Counted from the first letter of the stretch, positions 49,938 to 60,818 are shown. The stretch is DNA of 64,000 nt from Serinicoccus hydrothermalis (GCF_001685415.1 NZ_CP014989.1:2232001-2296000), one strand, 5' to 3'. Notes: generated by a model from the sequence alone, not told the origin. Program-made: numbers and translations.

Positions 49938-51001
49938 TCACCGGAGCACCCGAGACCGTCGACGGCCAGCTGCACCTGGTCCTCACCCGCACCTTCACCG
50001 CGCCGATCCAGGACGTGTGGGACGCGATCACGCAGAGCGAGCGGCTGGGCCGCTGGTTCGGCACCTGGACCGGCGACCCGGCGAGCGGGCGGGTGGAGGT
50101 CACCTGGGCCTACGAGGACGGGGCGCCCAGCGAGCCCTACGTCATCGAGGTGTGCGAGGAGCCGACCCGGCTGCGGGTGCACAACGAGGGCGACGACGCC
50201 GAGCAGCTCTGGACGCTGGACCTGCGACTGGCCGAGGAGGACGGGGTGACGACGCTGCGGTTCGCGCAGGTCCTCACCGACACCTCCTCCGTCCACCACG
50301 TCGGTCCCGGGTGGGAGTACTACCTGGACCGGATGGCCGACACCGTGCGGACCGGCGAGGTGGCCACGACCACCTGGGACGGCTACCTCGCGATGGGGTC
50401 GGAGTACGCCGCGGCCTTCGACCTGCCCGAGGCGCAGGTCGGCGAGGCGCTGCTCATGTCGGCGCTCGGGCAGCTCAAGGACCTGGTCAGGGCCGGCGCC
50501 GACGGCGACGCCGCCACCATGACCACCCCCTGCGAGGGCTGGGACGTGCGACGGCTGAGCGAGCACCTCGTCACGACGACCGAGGCCTTCACCCGCGGGG
50601 TGCGCGGCGAGGCGGTCGACTGGACCGCGTCGCCGCAGCCGGTGGAGGGCGAGGTGGCGCAGGCCTTCGCGCAGGCCGCCGACGAACTCTTCCACGCGAG
50701 GTCGACCGCGGGGGAGAGCGTGGATCCCCCGGACTGGCAGCTCGCGGAGTACGCCGTCCACACCTGGGACCTCGCGACCGCGCTCGGGCGCCCGACGGCG
50801 GACCTGGACCAGCGGGTCGCCGAGCGCGGCGCGGCCTTCATGCGGGTCAACCTCAGCGACGAGAACCGTGGCGAGGCCTTCGGGCCCGCTCGCCCCGAGC
50901 CGCAGGCCGGCGACGCGTATGCCGACCTCGCCGCCTTCGCGGGCCGCGACGTCGGACTGAGGTCACCCGGGAGGCGGCCGGCGGGCGCGACGCCGCCCTA
51001 G
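49934..51001 (+). CDS. SRPBCC (AHSA1-like) and maleylpyruvate-isomerase-like fusion protein
   Basis: A 355-aa two-domain protein. Residues about 10-165 are AHSA1/SRPBCC: LVLTRTFTAPIQDVWDAITQ, SERLGRWFGTWTGDP. Residues about 175-345 are a TIGR03086/mycothiol-dependent maleylpyruvate-isomerase-type DinB helical bundle: MTTPCEGWDVRRLSEHLVTT (metal-ligand His), and LAEYAVHTWDLATALGRPTA (second His pair). ArsR plus SRPBCC is a common toxin-free regulatory pair; the attached second domain suggests a mycothiol-linked transferase (inference). Confidence 0.88.
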   Translation: MITGAPETVDGQLHLVLTRTFTAPIQDVWDAITQSERLGRWFGTWTGDPASGRVEVTWAYEDGAPSEPYVIEVCEEPTRLRVHNEGDDAEQLWTLDLRLAEEDGVTTLRFAQVLTDTSSVHHVGPGWEYYLDRMADTVRTGEVATTTWDGYLAMGSEYAAAFDLPEAQVGEALLMSALGQLKDLVRAGADGDAATMTTPCEGWDVRRLSEHLVTTTEAFTRGVRGEAVDWTASPQPVEGEVAQAFAQAADELFHARSTAGESVDPPDWQLAEYAVHTWDLATALGRPTADLDQRVAERGAAFMRVNLSDENRGEAFGPARPEPQAGDAYADLAAFAGRDVGLRSPGRRPAGATPP

Positions 51002-51011
51002 GGTGAGCGTC

Positions 51012-51833
51012 ATGAGCGACCAGCCCGGCAGCCAGGCCGAGTACGACCGCCACATCGCCGTCCGCGCCACCGGCGACGGGGGGTATGCCGCCGACCTCAC
51101 CGACGGGTGGGCCGTCGGCGGCGGCCTCAACGGCGGCTACCTGCTCGCCGTCATCGGCAACGCCCTGCGGGCGGCCAACCCGGACAGGCCCGACCCGATC
51201 GCGATGTCGGCGTACTACCTCTCGGCCTCGGTCGCCGGCCCGGCGACCGTGCAGACCCGCACCGTGCGCGAGGGCCGGAGCACCACCACCGTCGCGGCCG
51301 ACCTGGTCCAGGGCGAGGAGGTGCGGATCACCGCGCTGGCGACCTACGGCGACCTCTCCCGGCTCACCGACGAGGTCGCCACGACCGCGGACGAGCTCGT
51401 CCTGCCCCCGCCCGAGGAGTGCGTGCCGAACACGATGGCGCCCGAGGAGCTGCGCCGGTTCGCGCCGCTCATGGCCCGGTTCGAGATGCTCTTCGACCCG
51501 GCATACGCCGGCTGGGCGGTGGGGGAGCCGAGCGGCCGGGGCGCGCTGCAGGCGTGGTTCCGCCTGAAAGATGGGCGCGAGCCCGACCCGGTCTCGCTGC
51601 TCACCGTCGTCGACGCGCTGCCCCCGGTGACCTTCGACCTCGGCCGGACGGGGTGGGCGCCGACCATGGAGCTCACCGTGCACGTGCGCGCCGTGCCGGC
51701 GCCCGGCTGGCTGCGGGTACGGCACGCGACGCGCAACATCGCGGGCGGGATGTTCGAGGAGGACTGCGAGGTCTGGGACTCCGCAGGTCGACTCGTCGCG
51801 CAGTCCCGCCAGCTCGCCCGGGTCCCGCGCTAG
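51012..51833 (+). CDS. Thioesterase-family protein (double hotdog)
   Basis: A 273-aa acyl-CoA thioesterase with two hotdog modules (TesB-like, PF13622): GWAVGGGLNGGYLLAVIGNA in the first and MELTVHVRAVPAPGWLRVRH, then GGMFEEDCEVWDSAGRLVAQ SRQ in the second (split here). The ATG at 51012 is preferred to GTG 51003. It follows the SRPBCC fusion gene and may belong to its operon. Substrate unknown. Confidence 0.88.
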   Translation: MSDQPGSQAEYDRHIAVRATGDGGYAADLTDGWAVGGGLNGGYLLAVIGNALRAANPDRPDPIAMSAYYLSASVAGPATVQTRTVREGRSTTTVAADLVQGEEVRITALATYGDLSRLTDEVATTADELVLPPPEECVPNTMAPEELRRFAPLMARFEMLFDPAYAGWAVGEPSGRGALQAWFRLKDGREPDPVSLLTVVDALPPVTFDLGRTGWAPTMELTVHVRAVPAPGWLRVRHATRNIAGGMFEEDCEVWDSAGRLVAQSRQLARVPR

Positions 51834-51840
51834 GGAGGGC

Positions 51841-52503
51841 TCAGCCGATGGAGTCGCGGGCCGCGGCGTTGGCGCGCCGGACGACCTCGTCGATGGTCGA
51901 GACCAGCGCGGACTCGCCCTCGCCGATGGTGTCCCGGATCGCGTAGGCCTGGCGGGCCACCTCGGGGCGCCGCTCCGAGGGGAGGCCGCCGCGCAGGTTC
52001 GGGCCGATGTCCACGACGCTGAAGAGCATCACCGAACGGGAATCGGGCTCGGTCTCGCCCTTGAAGGCGGCCCGAACCGTCGACCTGAGCGCGTCCCGCC
52101 CCGCGGCGGGCGTCGGGCGGTGCCGCTGGACCTTGAACAGCCCGAACTTGCGGTCCGACCCCTCGGTGACGGCGCCCTCGGCGACCAGGCGGTCGAGGAC
52201 CTGGTCGGACGTCGGCAGCATGGTGATGACCTTGGTGACCCGGATCGGCCCGTCAGCGGCACCGACCGTGCGCAGGGCCTCGTCCAGCAGGTCGTCGCCC
52301 ACGGGCGTCGGGTCGTGGACGGCGACCTCCAGCTGCTGCTGGCTGCCCGTGACCGTGAGTCGGCCGAGACGGGTCAGCTCGACCAGGAGCGCCGCCGCCA
52401 CCACGAGGTTGGCGTGGCTCCACAGCGTGCCCTTGGTCGGGCTGAGCATGACGACGACGGCGTCCAGCGCCAGCGGCCGGTCGACGACGAGACGATCGGT
52501 CAT
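51841..52503 (-). CDS. GPP34-family (GOLPH3-like) protein
   Basis: A 220-aa GPP34 protein. MTDRLVVDRPLALDAVVVML begins the family core; NLVVAAALLVELTRLGRLTV, PIRVTKVITMLPTSDQVLDR, and KFGLFKVQRHRPTP follow, ending with a long helix region IGEGESALVSTIDEVVRRAN. Eukaryotic GOLPH3 binds phosphatidylinositol-4-phosphate; actinobacterial roles are unknown. ATG 52503 follows GGAGGAG. It is divergent from a small membrane protein. Confidence 0.9.
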   Translation of the reverse strand: MTDRLVVDRPLALDAVVVMLSPTKGTLWSHANLVVAAALLVELTRLGRLTVTGSQQQLEVAVHDPTPVGDDLLDEALRTVGAADGPIRVTKVITMLPTSDQVLDRLVAEGAVTEGSDRKFGLFKVQRHRPTPAAGRDALRSTVRAAFKGETEPDSRSVMLFSVVDIGPNLRGGLPSERRPEVARQAYAIRDTIGEGESALVSTIDEVVRRANAAARDSIG

Positions 52504-52615
52504 GAGAAGTCTCCTCCCTCGTGGGGCCGCCCTCCCTGCGGGCCGCAGATCCGACCTGCCGGCCGTCCCCCGGTCTGCACGATATCGTGACCGCCAGATC
52601 CGAGGGAGGGGAAGA

Positions 52616-52957
52616 GTGACGACGCCGCAGAAGAGGTCGAGGCTCGCCGAGTGGGGCTCGCGCAAGTCGACACCGCTGGGGATCGCCGTCTTCGTCCTGG
52701 TCGGCCTGCTCCTGCTCGGTGCCGCCGGCGCGGTGGTGGTCTGGCTCGGTCGAGGGATCCAGGACGATCACGCCGCCCTCGAGCGGACGCTCAACGGGCG
52801 CTACGAGGAGTCGGTGACGATCCGCGTGACCGTCAACCGGAACCACACGCGCGAGGACGTCATCCTCGACGGGGTGGAGCGGTCGGACTGCGACGCCACC
52901 GACGAGGGATACCTGGAGTGCTCGCGCGACCCGCAACCCACGCTGGTGGACGAGTAG
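52616..52957 (+). CDS. Small single-span membrane protein
   Basis: A 113-aa protein of no recognised family. A basic N-terminus (PQKRSRLAEWGSRKS) precedes one transmembrane helix (LGIAVFVLVGLLLLGAAGAV, about 21-40), then a charged extracytoplasmic part with two Cys (SDCDATDEGYLECSRDP) that may form a disulfide. GTG 52616 is preceded by GAGGGAGGGG. The next gene starts 10 bp after its stop. Confidence 0.75.
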   Translation: MTTPQKRSRLAEWGSRKSTPLGIAVFVLVGLLLLGAAGAVVVWLGRGIQDDHAALERTLNGRYEESVTIRVTVNRNHTREDVILDGVERSDCDATDEGYLECSRDPQPTLVDE

Positions 52958-52967
52958 GAGGCGGCGC

Positions 52968-53501
52968 GTGCTGAGCGAGTTCCGCGACGTGATCTTCACC
53001 ACCGCGTGGTTCGGCCTCATGACCATGGTCTGGTGCGGCTGGGCGCAGGAGTCGCCCGCGCGCGGCTGGCGGGTGCCGCTCATCGTGGGCTCGGTGGCCG
53101 GGGTGCTGCTTGCCGCCGGCTTCGGCGTCTGGACCGGCCTGAGCTGGGGTATGCCGACCGCCCTGGAGGGCCGCTACGCCACCTTCGGGGTCGTCGTCGC
53201 CGCGGAGGTGCTGGCCGCGGGCGTCGGTGCGCTCGTCCTCGTGCGCCGTGGACAGAGCCGCTGGATCGCCTGGTGGGTCGCGATGGTCGTGGCCGTCCAC
53301 TTCCTGTCGCTGTCGGGCATCTTCGGCGGGTGGGTCCTCACCGCCCTGGCGATCGTGCAGGTGGTGGGCCTGGCCGCGCTCGTCGCCCCGCTGCGCCGCA
53401 CCGAGGCCCCGACCAGCCGCTGGGTCGGCCCGCTCATGGGCGTCACCATCTTCGCCGCGGCGCTCGTCCTGGGCGTGGGTGCCCTCGTCGGCGCGGCCTG
53501 A
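52968..53501 (+). CDS. Hypothetical membrane protein
   Basis: A 177-aa protein with about five transmembrane segments (RVPLIVGSVAGVLLAAGFGV, VVVAAEVLAAGVGALVLVRR, WIAWWVAMVVAVHFLSLSGI, WVLTALAIVQVVGLAALVAP, VGPLMGVTIFAAALVLGVGA). I recognise no family. GTG 52968 is preceded by AGGAGG. Probably co-transcribed with the small membrane protein before it. Confidence 0.75.
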   Translation: MLSEFRDVIFTTAWFGLMTMVWCGWAQESPARGWRVPLIVGSVAGVLLAAGFGVWTGLSWGMPTALEGRYATFGVVVAAEVLAAGVGALVLVRRGQSRWIAWWVAMVVAVHFLSLSGIFGGWVLTALAIVQVVGLAALVAPLRRTEAPTSRWVGPLMGVTIFAAALVLGVGALVGAA

Positions 53502-53542
53502 CGCCACCGCGCAGACCCGGCCGCACGCATACCCAAGACTTG

Positions 53543-53559
53543 GTGACCGTTTCGGTAAC
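53543..53559. promoter_or_regulatory. Inverted repeat at the siroheme gene promoter
   Basis: GTGACCG (53543-53549) and CGGTAAC (53553-53559) form an inverted repeat with one mismatch. It overlaps a possible -35 TTGGTG (53540-53545) and -10 CATGAT (53564-53569). A repressor or activator site for the siroheme genes is plausible. Confidence 0.5.
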
Positions 53560-53575
53560 GGTGCATGATGGTCCC

Positions 53576-54811
53576 ATGTCACCCGGTCCCTTCCTGCTCG
53601 GCCTGTCGCTGGGCGGGCGCCGGGTCGTCGCGGTCGGCGGGGGAGCCGTGACCGTGCGACGCGTGCGCGACCTCCTCGCCGAGGGCGCCGTGGTCGAGGT
53701 CCTCGCACCGCAGGTCGCGCCCGAGCTCGCGGCGTGGGCGGAGCGCGGGGAGATCACCTGGACCCCACGCCGGTATGCCGGTGCCCCCGACCTCGCCGGC
53801 GCCTTCCTCGTGCACACCGCGACCGGCGACCCTGACACCGACTGCCGCGTCGCCGCGGACGCGGAGGCGGCGCAGACGTTCTGCGTCAACGCCGGTGACG
53901 CGGCGGCCGGCAGCGCCCAGGTCCCGGCCCGGGCCGTCGTGCCGACCCCCACCGGGGAGGTGCGGGTCGCGGTCCACGCCGGGGGCGACCCGGCCCGTGC
54001 CGCCGCCGTGCGCAGCGGGCTCGAGGAACACCTGACCAGCGGCGTCGTCAACCTGCGGGGCCGCCGCCCGCACGGCGGCTGGGTCGCGCTCGTCGGCGCC
54101 GGCCCCGGGGACGAGCAGCTGCTCACCCGCCGCGCCGCCACGCTGCTGGCCGCGGCCGACGTCGTCGTCACCGACCGGCTCGTGCCCCGCGCCCTCCTCG
54201 CCCGCCTCCCGGAGAGCACGCGCGTCGTCGACGTGGGCAAGTCGCCGCACCACCACCCCGTCCCGCAGCACGAGATCAACCGGATCCTCGTCGAGGAGGC
54301 GCTCCGGGGCCGGGGCGTCGTGCGCCTCAAGGGCGGGGACCCCTACGTGCTGGGCCGTGGCGGCGAGGAGCGGGCCGCCTGCGAGGCCATGGGTCTCGCC
54401 GTCGAGGTGGTGCCGGGGATCACCAGCGCGGTCTCGGTGCCGGCCGCGGCGGGCATCCCCGTCACCCACCGCGGCCTGGCCCGCGGCTTCACCGTCGTGA
54501 CCGGCCACGAGGAGCTGCCCGGCCTCCCGACCGGCGGCGACCACACCCTCGTCGTGCTCATGGGTGTCGCCGGGCTGCGCGAGACCGCCGCCCGGCTCGT
54601 CGAGGCGGGCCGGCCCGCGAGCTGCCCCGTCGGCATCGTCGAGAACGGCTGGACGCCGCAGCAGCGGGTCACCCTCGGCACGCTCGCCGACATCGCGGAC
54701 CGCGCCGAACGCGTCGGCGTCGCCTCGCCCGCCGTCGTGGTGGTCGGCGACGTCGTCACCCTCGCGCACGGGTGGCCGGCCCGGGCGGAGGGCGCCGGGG
54801 CGGTCGCGTGA
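53576..54811 (+). CDS. cobA: Siroheme synthase-type uroporphyrinogen-III methyltransferase fusion (CysG-like)
   Basis: A 411-aa bifunctional enzyme. Residues about 1-155: precorrin-2 dehydrogenase-like Rossmann domain (LGGRRVVAVGGGAVTVRRVR, VVEVLAPQVAPEL). Residues about 165-400: uroporphyrinogen-III C-methyltransferase with WVALVGAGPGDEQLLTRRAA, VVRLKGGDPYVLGRGGEERA, VVPGITSAVSVPAAAGIPVT, and LPGLPTGGDHTLVVLMGVAG. It makes precorrin-2/sirohydrochlorin from uroporphyrinogen III. Its stop overlaps the chelatase gene (GTGA). The siroheme user (nitrite or sulfite reductase) is not in the window. Confidence 0.93.
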   Translation: MSPGPFLLGLSLGGRRVVAVGGGAVTVRRVRDLLAEGAVVEVLAPQVAPELAAWAERGEITWTPRRYAGAPDLAGAFLVHTATGDPDTDCRVAADAEAAQTFCVNAGDAAAGSAQVPARAVVPTPTGEVRVAVHAGGDPARAAAVRSGLEEHLTSGVVNLRGRRPHGGWVALVGAGPGDEQLLTRRAATLLAAADVVVTDRLVPRALLARLPESTRVVDVGKSPHHHPVPQHEINRILVEEALRGRGVVRLKGGDPYVLGRGGEERAACEAMGLAVEVVPGITSAVSVPAAAGIPVTHRGLARGFTVVTGHEELPGLPTGGDHTLVVLMGVAGLRETAARLVEAGRPASCPVGIVENGWTPQQRVTLGTLADIADRAERVGVASPAVVVVGDVVTLAHGWPARAEGAGAVA

Positions 54812-55500
54812 CCCGGCCGCTCGTCGTCGCCGCGCACGGCACCGCGAGCGCCGAGGGACAGGCCGTCGTGCGGGCCTGCGCCGCCCGCGCGGGCGAGGTG
54901 CTGGGTATGCCCGCCCCGCCCGTCGTCGGCTTCGTCGACGTGTGCGGGCCGACGCTGGCGGAGGTGCTCGTCGGGCTGGAGGACCCGGTCGTCGTGCCCT
55001 TCTTCCTCTCCTCGGGGTACCACGTCAACCACGACGTGCCCGCGGCGCTCGCCGACGTGCCCGGCGCGACGGCGACCCCGGCGCTCGGGACCGCCGACGA
55101 GGTCGTGCAGGCCCTGGCCGAGCGGGTGCGCGAGACGTTGCCCGCGGGGGAGCCACCCGACGCCGTCCTCGTCCTCGGCGCCGGGAGCAGCGACGACGAC
55201 GCGCGGGCCGAGGTCGCGACGGTCGCCGAGCGGGTCGCGGAGCACCTCGGCTGCGCCGCCGGCACCGCCTTCCTCAGCGGTCCCGGCCCCCGCCCCGAGG
55301 AGGAGCTGGCCCGGCTGCGGGAGGACGGGCATACCCGGGTCGCGGTCGCCGCGCACCTGCTCTCGCCCGGCCACTTCCTCGACAAGGCGCACGCCGCCGC
55401 CGAGGCCGCCGGCGTCGCCCGGACCCGGCCGCTGGCCACCCACGACCTGCTCGCACGCCTCGTCGCCCGGCGCTACCGCGAGGCCGTCGCCGCGTCCTGA
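54808..55500 (+). CDS. sirB: Sirohydrochlorin chelatase (CbiX/SirB-like)
   Basis: A 230-aa CbiX-family ferrochelatase inserting Fe2+ (or Co2+) into sirohydrochlorin. Two repeats each carry a metal-binding His: LVVAAHGTASAEGQAVVRAC and FFLSSGYHVNHDVPAALADV in the first, and VAAHLLSPGHFLDKAHAAAE in the second (about 187-206). GTG 54808 overlaps the preceding cobA stop. Together the two genes complete siroheme synthesis. Confidence 0.9.
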   Translation: MTRPLVVAAHGTASAEGQAVVRACAARAGEVLGMPAPPVVGFVDVCGPTLAEVLVGLEDPVVVPFFLSSGYHVNHDVPAALADVPGATATPALGTADEVVQALAERVRETLPAGEPPDAVLVLGAGSSDDDARAEVATVAERVAEHLGCAAGTAFLSGPGPRPEEELARLREDGHTRVAVAAHLLSPGHFLDKAHAAAEAAGVARTRPLATHDLLARLVARRYREAVAAS

Positions 55501-55509
55501 GACCACTCC

Positions 55510-55567
55510 TGCGCAGAAGCTGTTCCTCTGCCGTGATGCGTCACGACATCGGTGCACCTTCTGCGTA
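55510..55567 (+). terminator. Nested hairpin after the siroheme genes
   Basis: TGCGCAGAAG (55510-55519) pairs with CTTCTGCGTA (55558-55567), one G-T pair. The loop contains CGTGA/TCACG (55532-55536, 55541-55545) and CTGTTCCTC, also found in the loop of the 25545 hairpin. Confidence 0.7.
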
Positions 55568-55600
55568 GACGTTCCTCGCCGCGTGTCCGAGGATGCCGGT

Positions 55601-56074
55601 ATGCCCACCTCGCCACGGTCCTCGTCCGGTGCCCGTGAGTTCCACTTCCACGAGGACTGGACGCTGCCGGTCGAGCCCGCGACGGTGCTGGACCGCCTCG
55701 TCGACCTCGGGGCATACCCGAGCTGGTGGCGGCAGGTGCGCGCGGTCGAGCAGCTGGCCGAGGATCGCGCGCGGGTGCAGATCCGCAGCCGCCTCCCGGC
55801 CCCGCTGGAGCTGGTCCTCGTCCGCGAGCACGAGGACCGGTCTGCCGGACGGCTGCGGGTCGGCATCGAGGGCGACCTGCAGGGGTATGTCGAGGTGCAG
55901 GTCACGCAGGCCCCCGGCGGCTGCCGGATGGTCTGGGACCAGCGCGTGCTACTCACCAAGCCGGGCCTGCGCCACCTCGCCGCGCTCCCGCCCGCCCGCT
56001 GGGTGCTGCGCGCCAACCACGCCGCGATGATGCGCTCGGCCCGCGCCGGCCTGGACCGGCCCGCCGCCGCCTGA
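55601..56074 (+). CDS. SRPBCC-family protein
   Basis: A 157-aa polyketide-cyclase-like protein: EFHFHEDWTLPVEPATVLDR, LVDLGAYPSWWRQVRAVEQL, GGCRMVWDQRVLLTKPGLRH. A ligand-binding role is inferred from the fold only. ATG 55601 follows GAGGA at proper spacing; GTG 55583 is the alternative. It sits between the siroheme genes and the OFA carrier. Confidence 0.85.
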   Translation: MPTSPRSSSGAREFHFHEDWTLPVEPATVLDRLVDLGAYPSWWRQVRAVEQLAEDRARVQIRSRLPAPLELVLVREHEDRSAGRLRVGIEGDLQGYVEVQVTQAPGGCRMVWDQRVLLTKPGLRHLAALPPARWVLRANHAAMMRSARAGLDRPAAA

Positions 56075-56189
56075 CGCCGTCACGGCGCGCGTCGCAGACC
56101 GGCTGTGCGCCACCTGGACGTGCCGACACGCCGGTCGCGTGCGAGGGTGGAGTGTCCCGTACGTCACATCTGCAACGCCCAGGAACCTC

Positions 56190-57545
56190 ATGCTCGCCAT
56201 GCTCGACCGGGAGCGCACCGTCGCGGGTCCCGGTTTCAACCGCTGGTTCGTCCCCCCTGCAGCGCTCGCCGTGCACCTGTCCATCGGCCAGGTATATGCC
56301 TTCAGCGTCTTCAACATCCCGCTCGAGGAGCGCTTCAACGCCTCCGCGACCGCGGTCTCCATCATCTTCTCGATCTCGATCGTCATGCTCGGCCTCTCCG
56401 CCGCCATCCTCGGCACCTGGGTGGAGAAGAACGGCCCGCGCAAGACGATGGCCGTCTCCGCGGCGCTGTGGACCGCGGGCTTCCTCGTCTCGGCGCTCGG
56501 CATCGCCACCGGACAGCTGTGGATCGTCTATCTCGGCTACGGCGTCCTCGGCGGCATCGGCCTGGGCCTGGCCTACATCTCACCCGTCTCGACCCTCATC
56601 AAGTGGTTCCCGGACCGTCCCGGTCTCGCGACCGGGCTGGCGATCATGGGCTTCGGCGGCGGCGCGCTCATCGCCTCGCCGCTGAGCAACCGGCTCCTCG
56701 GCCTCTACGGGGGCGGCGACCCGGTGGCCGGTCTCGTCCCGACGTTCCTCACCCTCGCCGTGGTGTATGCCGTGCTCATGGGTCTGGGCGCCTACGTCAT
56801 CCGGGTGCCCGCGGACGACTGGAAGCCGGAGGGCTGGACCCCGCCGCAGAAGTCCGAGCAGACCTCGATGCGCACGACCGCCAACGTCACCGCCCGCAAC
56901 GCGCTGCGCACCCCGCAGTTCTGGCTGCTGTGGACGGTGCTCTTCTGCAACGTCACGGCCGGCATCGGCATCCTGGCCCAGGCCTCCCCGATCGTGCAGA
57001 ACTTCTTCTCCGGGGTCGACGCCGTCGCGGCCGCCGGCTTCGTCAGCCTGCTCAGCCTGGCCAACATGGCCGGGCGGATCGTGTGGTCCTCGACCTCCGA
57101 CGTCATCGGGCGCAAGCCGACCTACATGCTCTACCTCGGCGTGGGCGCGGTGCTCTACCTCGGCGTCGCCACCCTCGGCCGCTCCTCGCTGCTTCTCTTC
57201 GTGCTCATGAGCGTGGTGATCCTCAGCTTCTACGGCGGCGGCTTCGCGACGATCCCGGCATACCTCAAGGACCTCTTCGGCGGGATGCAGGTCGGGGCCA
57301 TCCACGGCCGCCTGCTCACCGCCTGGTCCGCCGCCGGCATCGCCGGGCCGCTCATCGTCTCCGGGATCCAGGACCTGCAGACCGCGCGCGGCGAGACCGG
57401 CGCCGATCTCTACCTGCTGTCCCTCTACATCATGGTCGGCGTGCTCGCCGTCGGCTTCGTCGCCAACCTGCTCGTGAAGCCGGTCGACGAACGCCACCAC
57501 GAGTCCGACCCCGACCAGCTCGAGACCGAAGGAGCCTCCTCGTGA
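56190..57545 (+). CDS. OFA-family MFS carrier (oxalate/formate antiporter-like)
   Basis: A 451-aa twelve-helix MFS protein of the OFA subgroup: FNRWFVPPAALAVHLSIGQV, YAFSVFNIPLEERFN, WVEKNGPRKTMAVSAALWTA, GLAYISPVSTLIKWFPDRPG, and ARNALRTPQFWLLWTVLFCN. Members exchange small carboxylates such as oxalate, formate or lactate. Start ATG 56190 (ATG 56199 possible). Its stop overlaps the 50-aa small subunit gene, and a formate-dehydrogenase-like molybdoenzyme follows, so a carboxylate (formate or oxalate) pathway is inferred. Confidence 0.88.
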   Translation: MLAMLDRERTVAGPGFNRWFVPPAALAVHLSIGQVYAFSVFNIPLEERFNASATAVSIIFSISIVMLGLSAAILGTWVEKNGPRKTMAVSAALWTAGFLVSALGIATGQLWIVYLGYGVLGGIGLGLAYISPVSTLIKWFPDRPGLATGLAIMGFGGGALIASPLSNRLLGLYGGGDPVAGLVPTFLTLAVVYAVLMGLGAYVIRVPADDWKPEGWTPPQKSEQTSMRTTANVTARNALRTPQFWLLWTVLFCNVTAGIGILAQASPIVQNFFSGVDAVAAAGFVSLLSLANMAGRIVWSSTSDVIGRKPTYMLYLGVGAVLYLGVATLGRSSLLLFVLMSVVILSFYGGGFATIPAYLKDLFGGMQVGAIHGRLLTAWSAAGIAGPLIVSGIQDLQTARGETGADLYLLSLYIMVGVLAVGFVANLLVKPVDERHHESDPDQLETEGASS

Positions 57546-57694
57546 GCGATTCCCCGACCAGCACCGCCGAGCGTCCCGAGGGCGCCGACGCGGCAGAGCG
57601 CACCGCGGCCATCGTGCTGTGGGTGGTCGTCAGCGCCGGCCTGCTCTACGGCGTGGGCGAGACCATCGCCCGCGTGACCCAGCTCTTCGGCTGA
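57542..57694 (+). CDS. MFS transporter small subunit (50 aa)
   Basis: A short gene missed by length filters. GTG 57542 overlaps the OFA-carrier TGA (GTGA). The 50-aa product has an acidic, flexible start (SDSPTSTAERPEGADAAERT) and one transmembrane helix, TAAIVLWVVVSAGLLYGVGE (about 21-40), ending TIARVTQLFG. It matches the small partner protein often encoded between OFA-type MFS carriers and FdhF/YdeP oxidoreductases. Likely an accessory subunit of the carrier. Confidence 0.85.
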   Translation: MSDSPTSTAERPEGADAAERTAAIVLWVVVSAGLLYGVGETIARVTQLFG

Positions 57695-57716
57695 CCGAAC
57701 GCGAGAAGGAGCGCAC

Positions 57717-60005
<2,289 letters not shown>

Positions 60006-60052
60006 GGCATACCCGGGGAACATCGGGGCGGGGTGCCGCTGTTGGACCAGGT

Positions 60053-60739
60053 ATGCGTATAGCCATCATCGGAGGACACGGCAAGGTCGCGATGCTGCTC
60101 AGCCCGCTGCTGGGCGAGCACGAGGTGAGTGCGGTGATCCGCAACCCGCAGCACGCGTCCGAGGTCGAGCAGACCGGGGCGACGCCCGTCGTCGCCGACG
60201 TGCAGGACATGAGCACCGAGGACCTCGCCGAGCTGCTCGGCGGGCACGACGTCGTCGTGTGGTCGGCCGGTGCCGGCGGCGGTGACCCGGAGCGCACCTA
60301 CGCCGTCGACCGCGACGCCGCCACCCGCACCATGGACGCCGCCGAGCAGGCCGGGGTCGGGCGCTACCTCATGGTCAGCTACCTCGGCGCCCGCCGCGAG
60401 CACGGGGTGCCCGAGGACAACGCCTTCTTCGCGTATGCCGAGGCCAAGTCCGCCGCCGACCAGCACCTTCGCGACTCCGGCCTGGGCTGGACGATCGTCG
60501 CGCCGGGCCAGCTGAGCCTGGACGAGCCCACCGGCTCGATCGAGGTGCGCGGCTCCGGGCCCGGGTCCGACCCGGCCGCCTCGGAGGGCGAGGAGCTCGC
60601 TCCCATCGCCCGCGCCGACGTCGCGGCCGTCATCGCCGCGGTCATCGGCCGCAGCGACCTGGACGGCACGATGATCGAGTTCATCGGCGGCGACACCCCG
60701 ATCGACCGGGCCCTGGACGAGGTCGCCAAGGGCGCCTGA
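60053..60739 (+). CDS. NAD(P)H-binding (SDR/NmrA-like) protein
   Basis: A 228-aa atypical short-chain dehydrogenase. The Rossmann start is MRIAIIGGHGKVAMLLSPLL (G-x-x-G-x-x pattern), then DVQDMSTEDLAELLGGHDVV, MVSYLGARREHG, and FFAYAEAKSAADQHLRDSGL with a Y-x-x-x-K pair. Similar proteins bind NAD(P)H as redox sensors or reduce flavins. ATG 60053 is inside a GTATGC motif. It lies after the YdeP-type gene but with 47 bp gap. Confidence 0.88.
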   Translation: MRIAIIGGHGKVAMLLSPLLGEHEVSAVIRNPQHASEVEQTGATPVVADVQDMSTEDLAELLGGHDVVVWSAGAGGGDPERTYAVDRDAATRTMDAAEQAGVGRYLMVSYLGARREHGVPEDNAFFAYAEAKSAADQHLRDSGLGWTIVAPGQLSLDEPTGSIEVRGSGPGSDPAASEGEELAPIARADVAAVIAAVIGRSDLDGTMIEFIGGDTPIDRALDEVAKGA

Positions 60740-60764
60740 GCTCAGGCACGGCGTCGTGCGGGTC

Positions 60765-60812
60765 GATGTGGACAAATCACACGAGTAAAAGTTTCCACAT
60801 CTGCCCTAAAGT
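60765..60812 (+). promoter_or_regulatory. Leaderless promoter and inverted repeat of the fic gene
   Basis: GATGTGGA (60765-60772) and TCCACATC (60794-60801) are exact inverted copies around an AT-rich 21-bp centre. TAAAGT (60807-60812) fits a -10 with transcription starting at or near the GTG 60819. The left arm is part of an exact DnaA-box sequence TGTGGACAA (60767-60775). Confidence 0.6.
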
Positions 60813-60818
60813 GACAGT

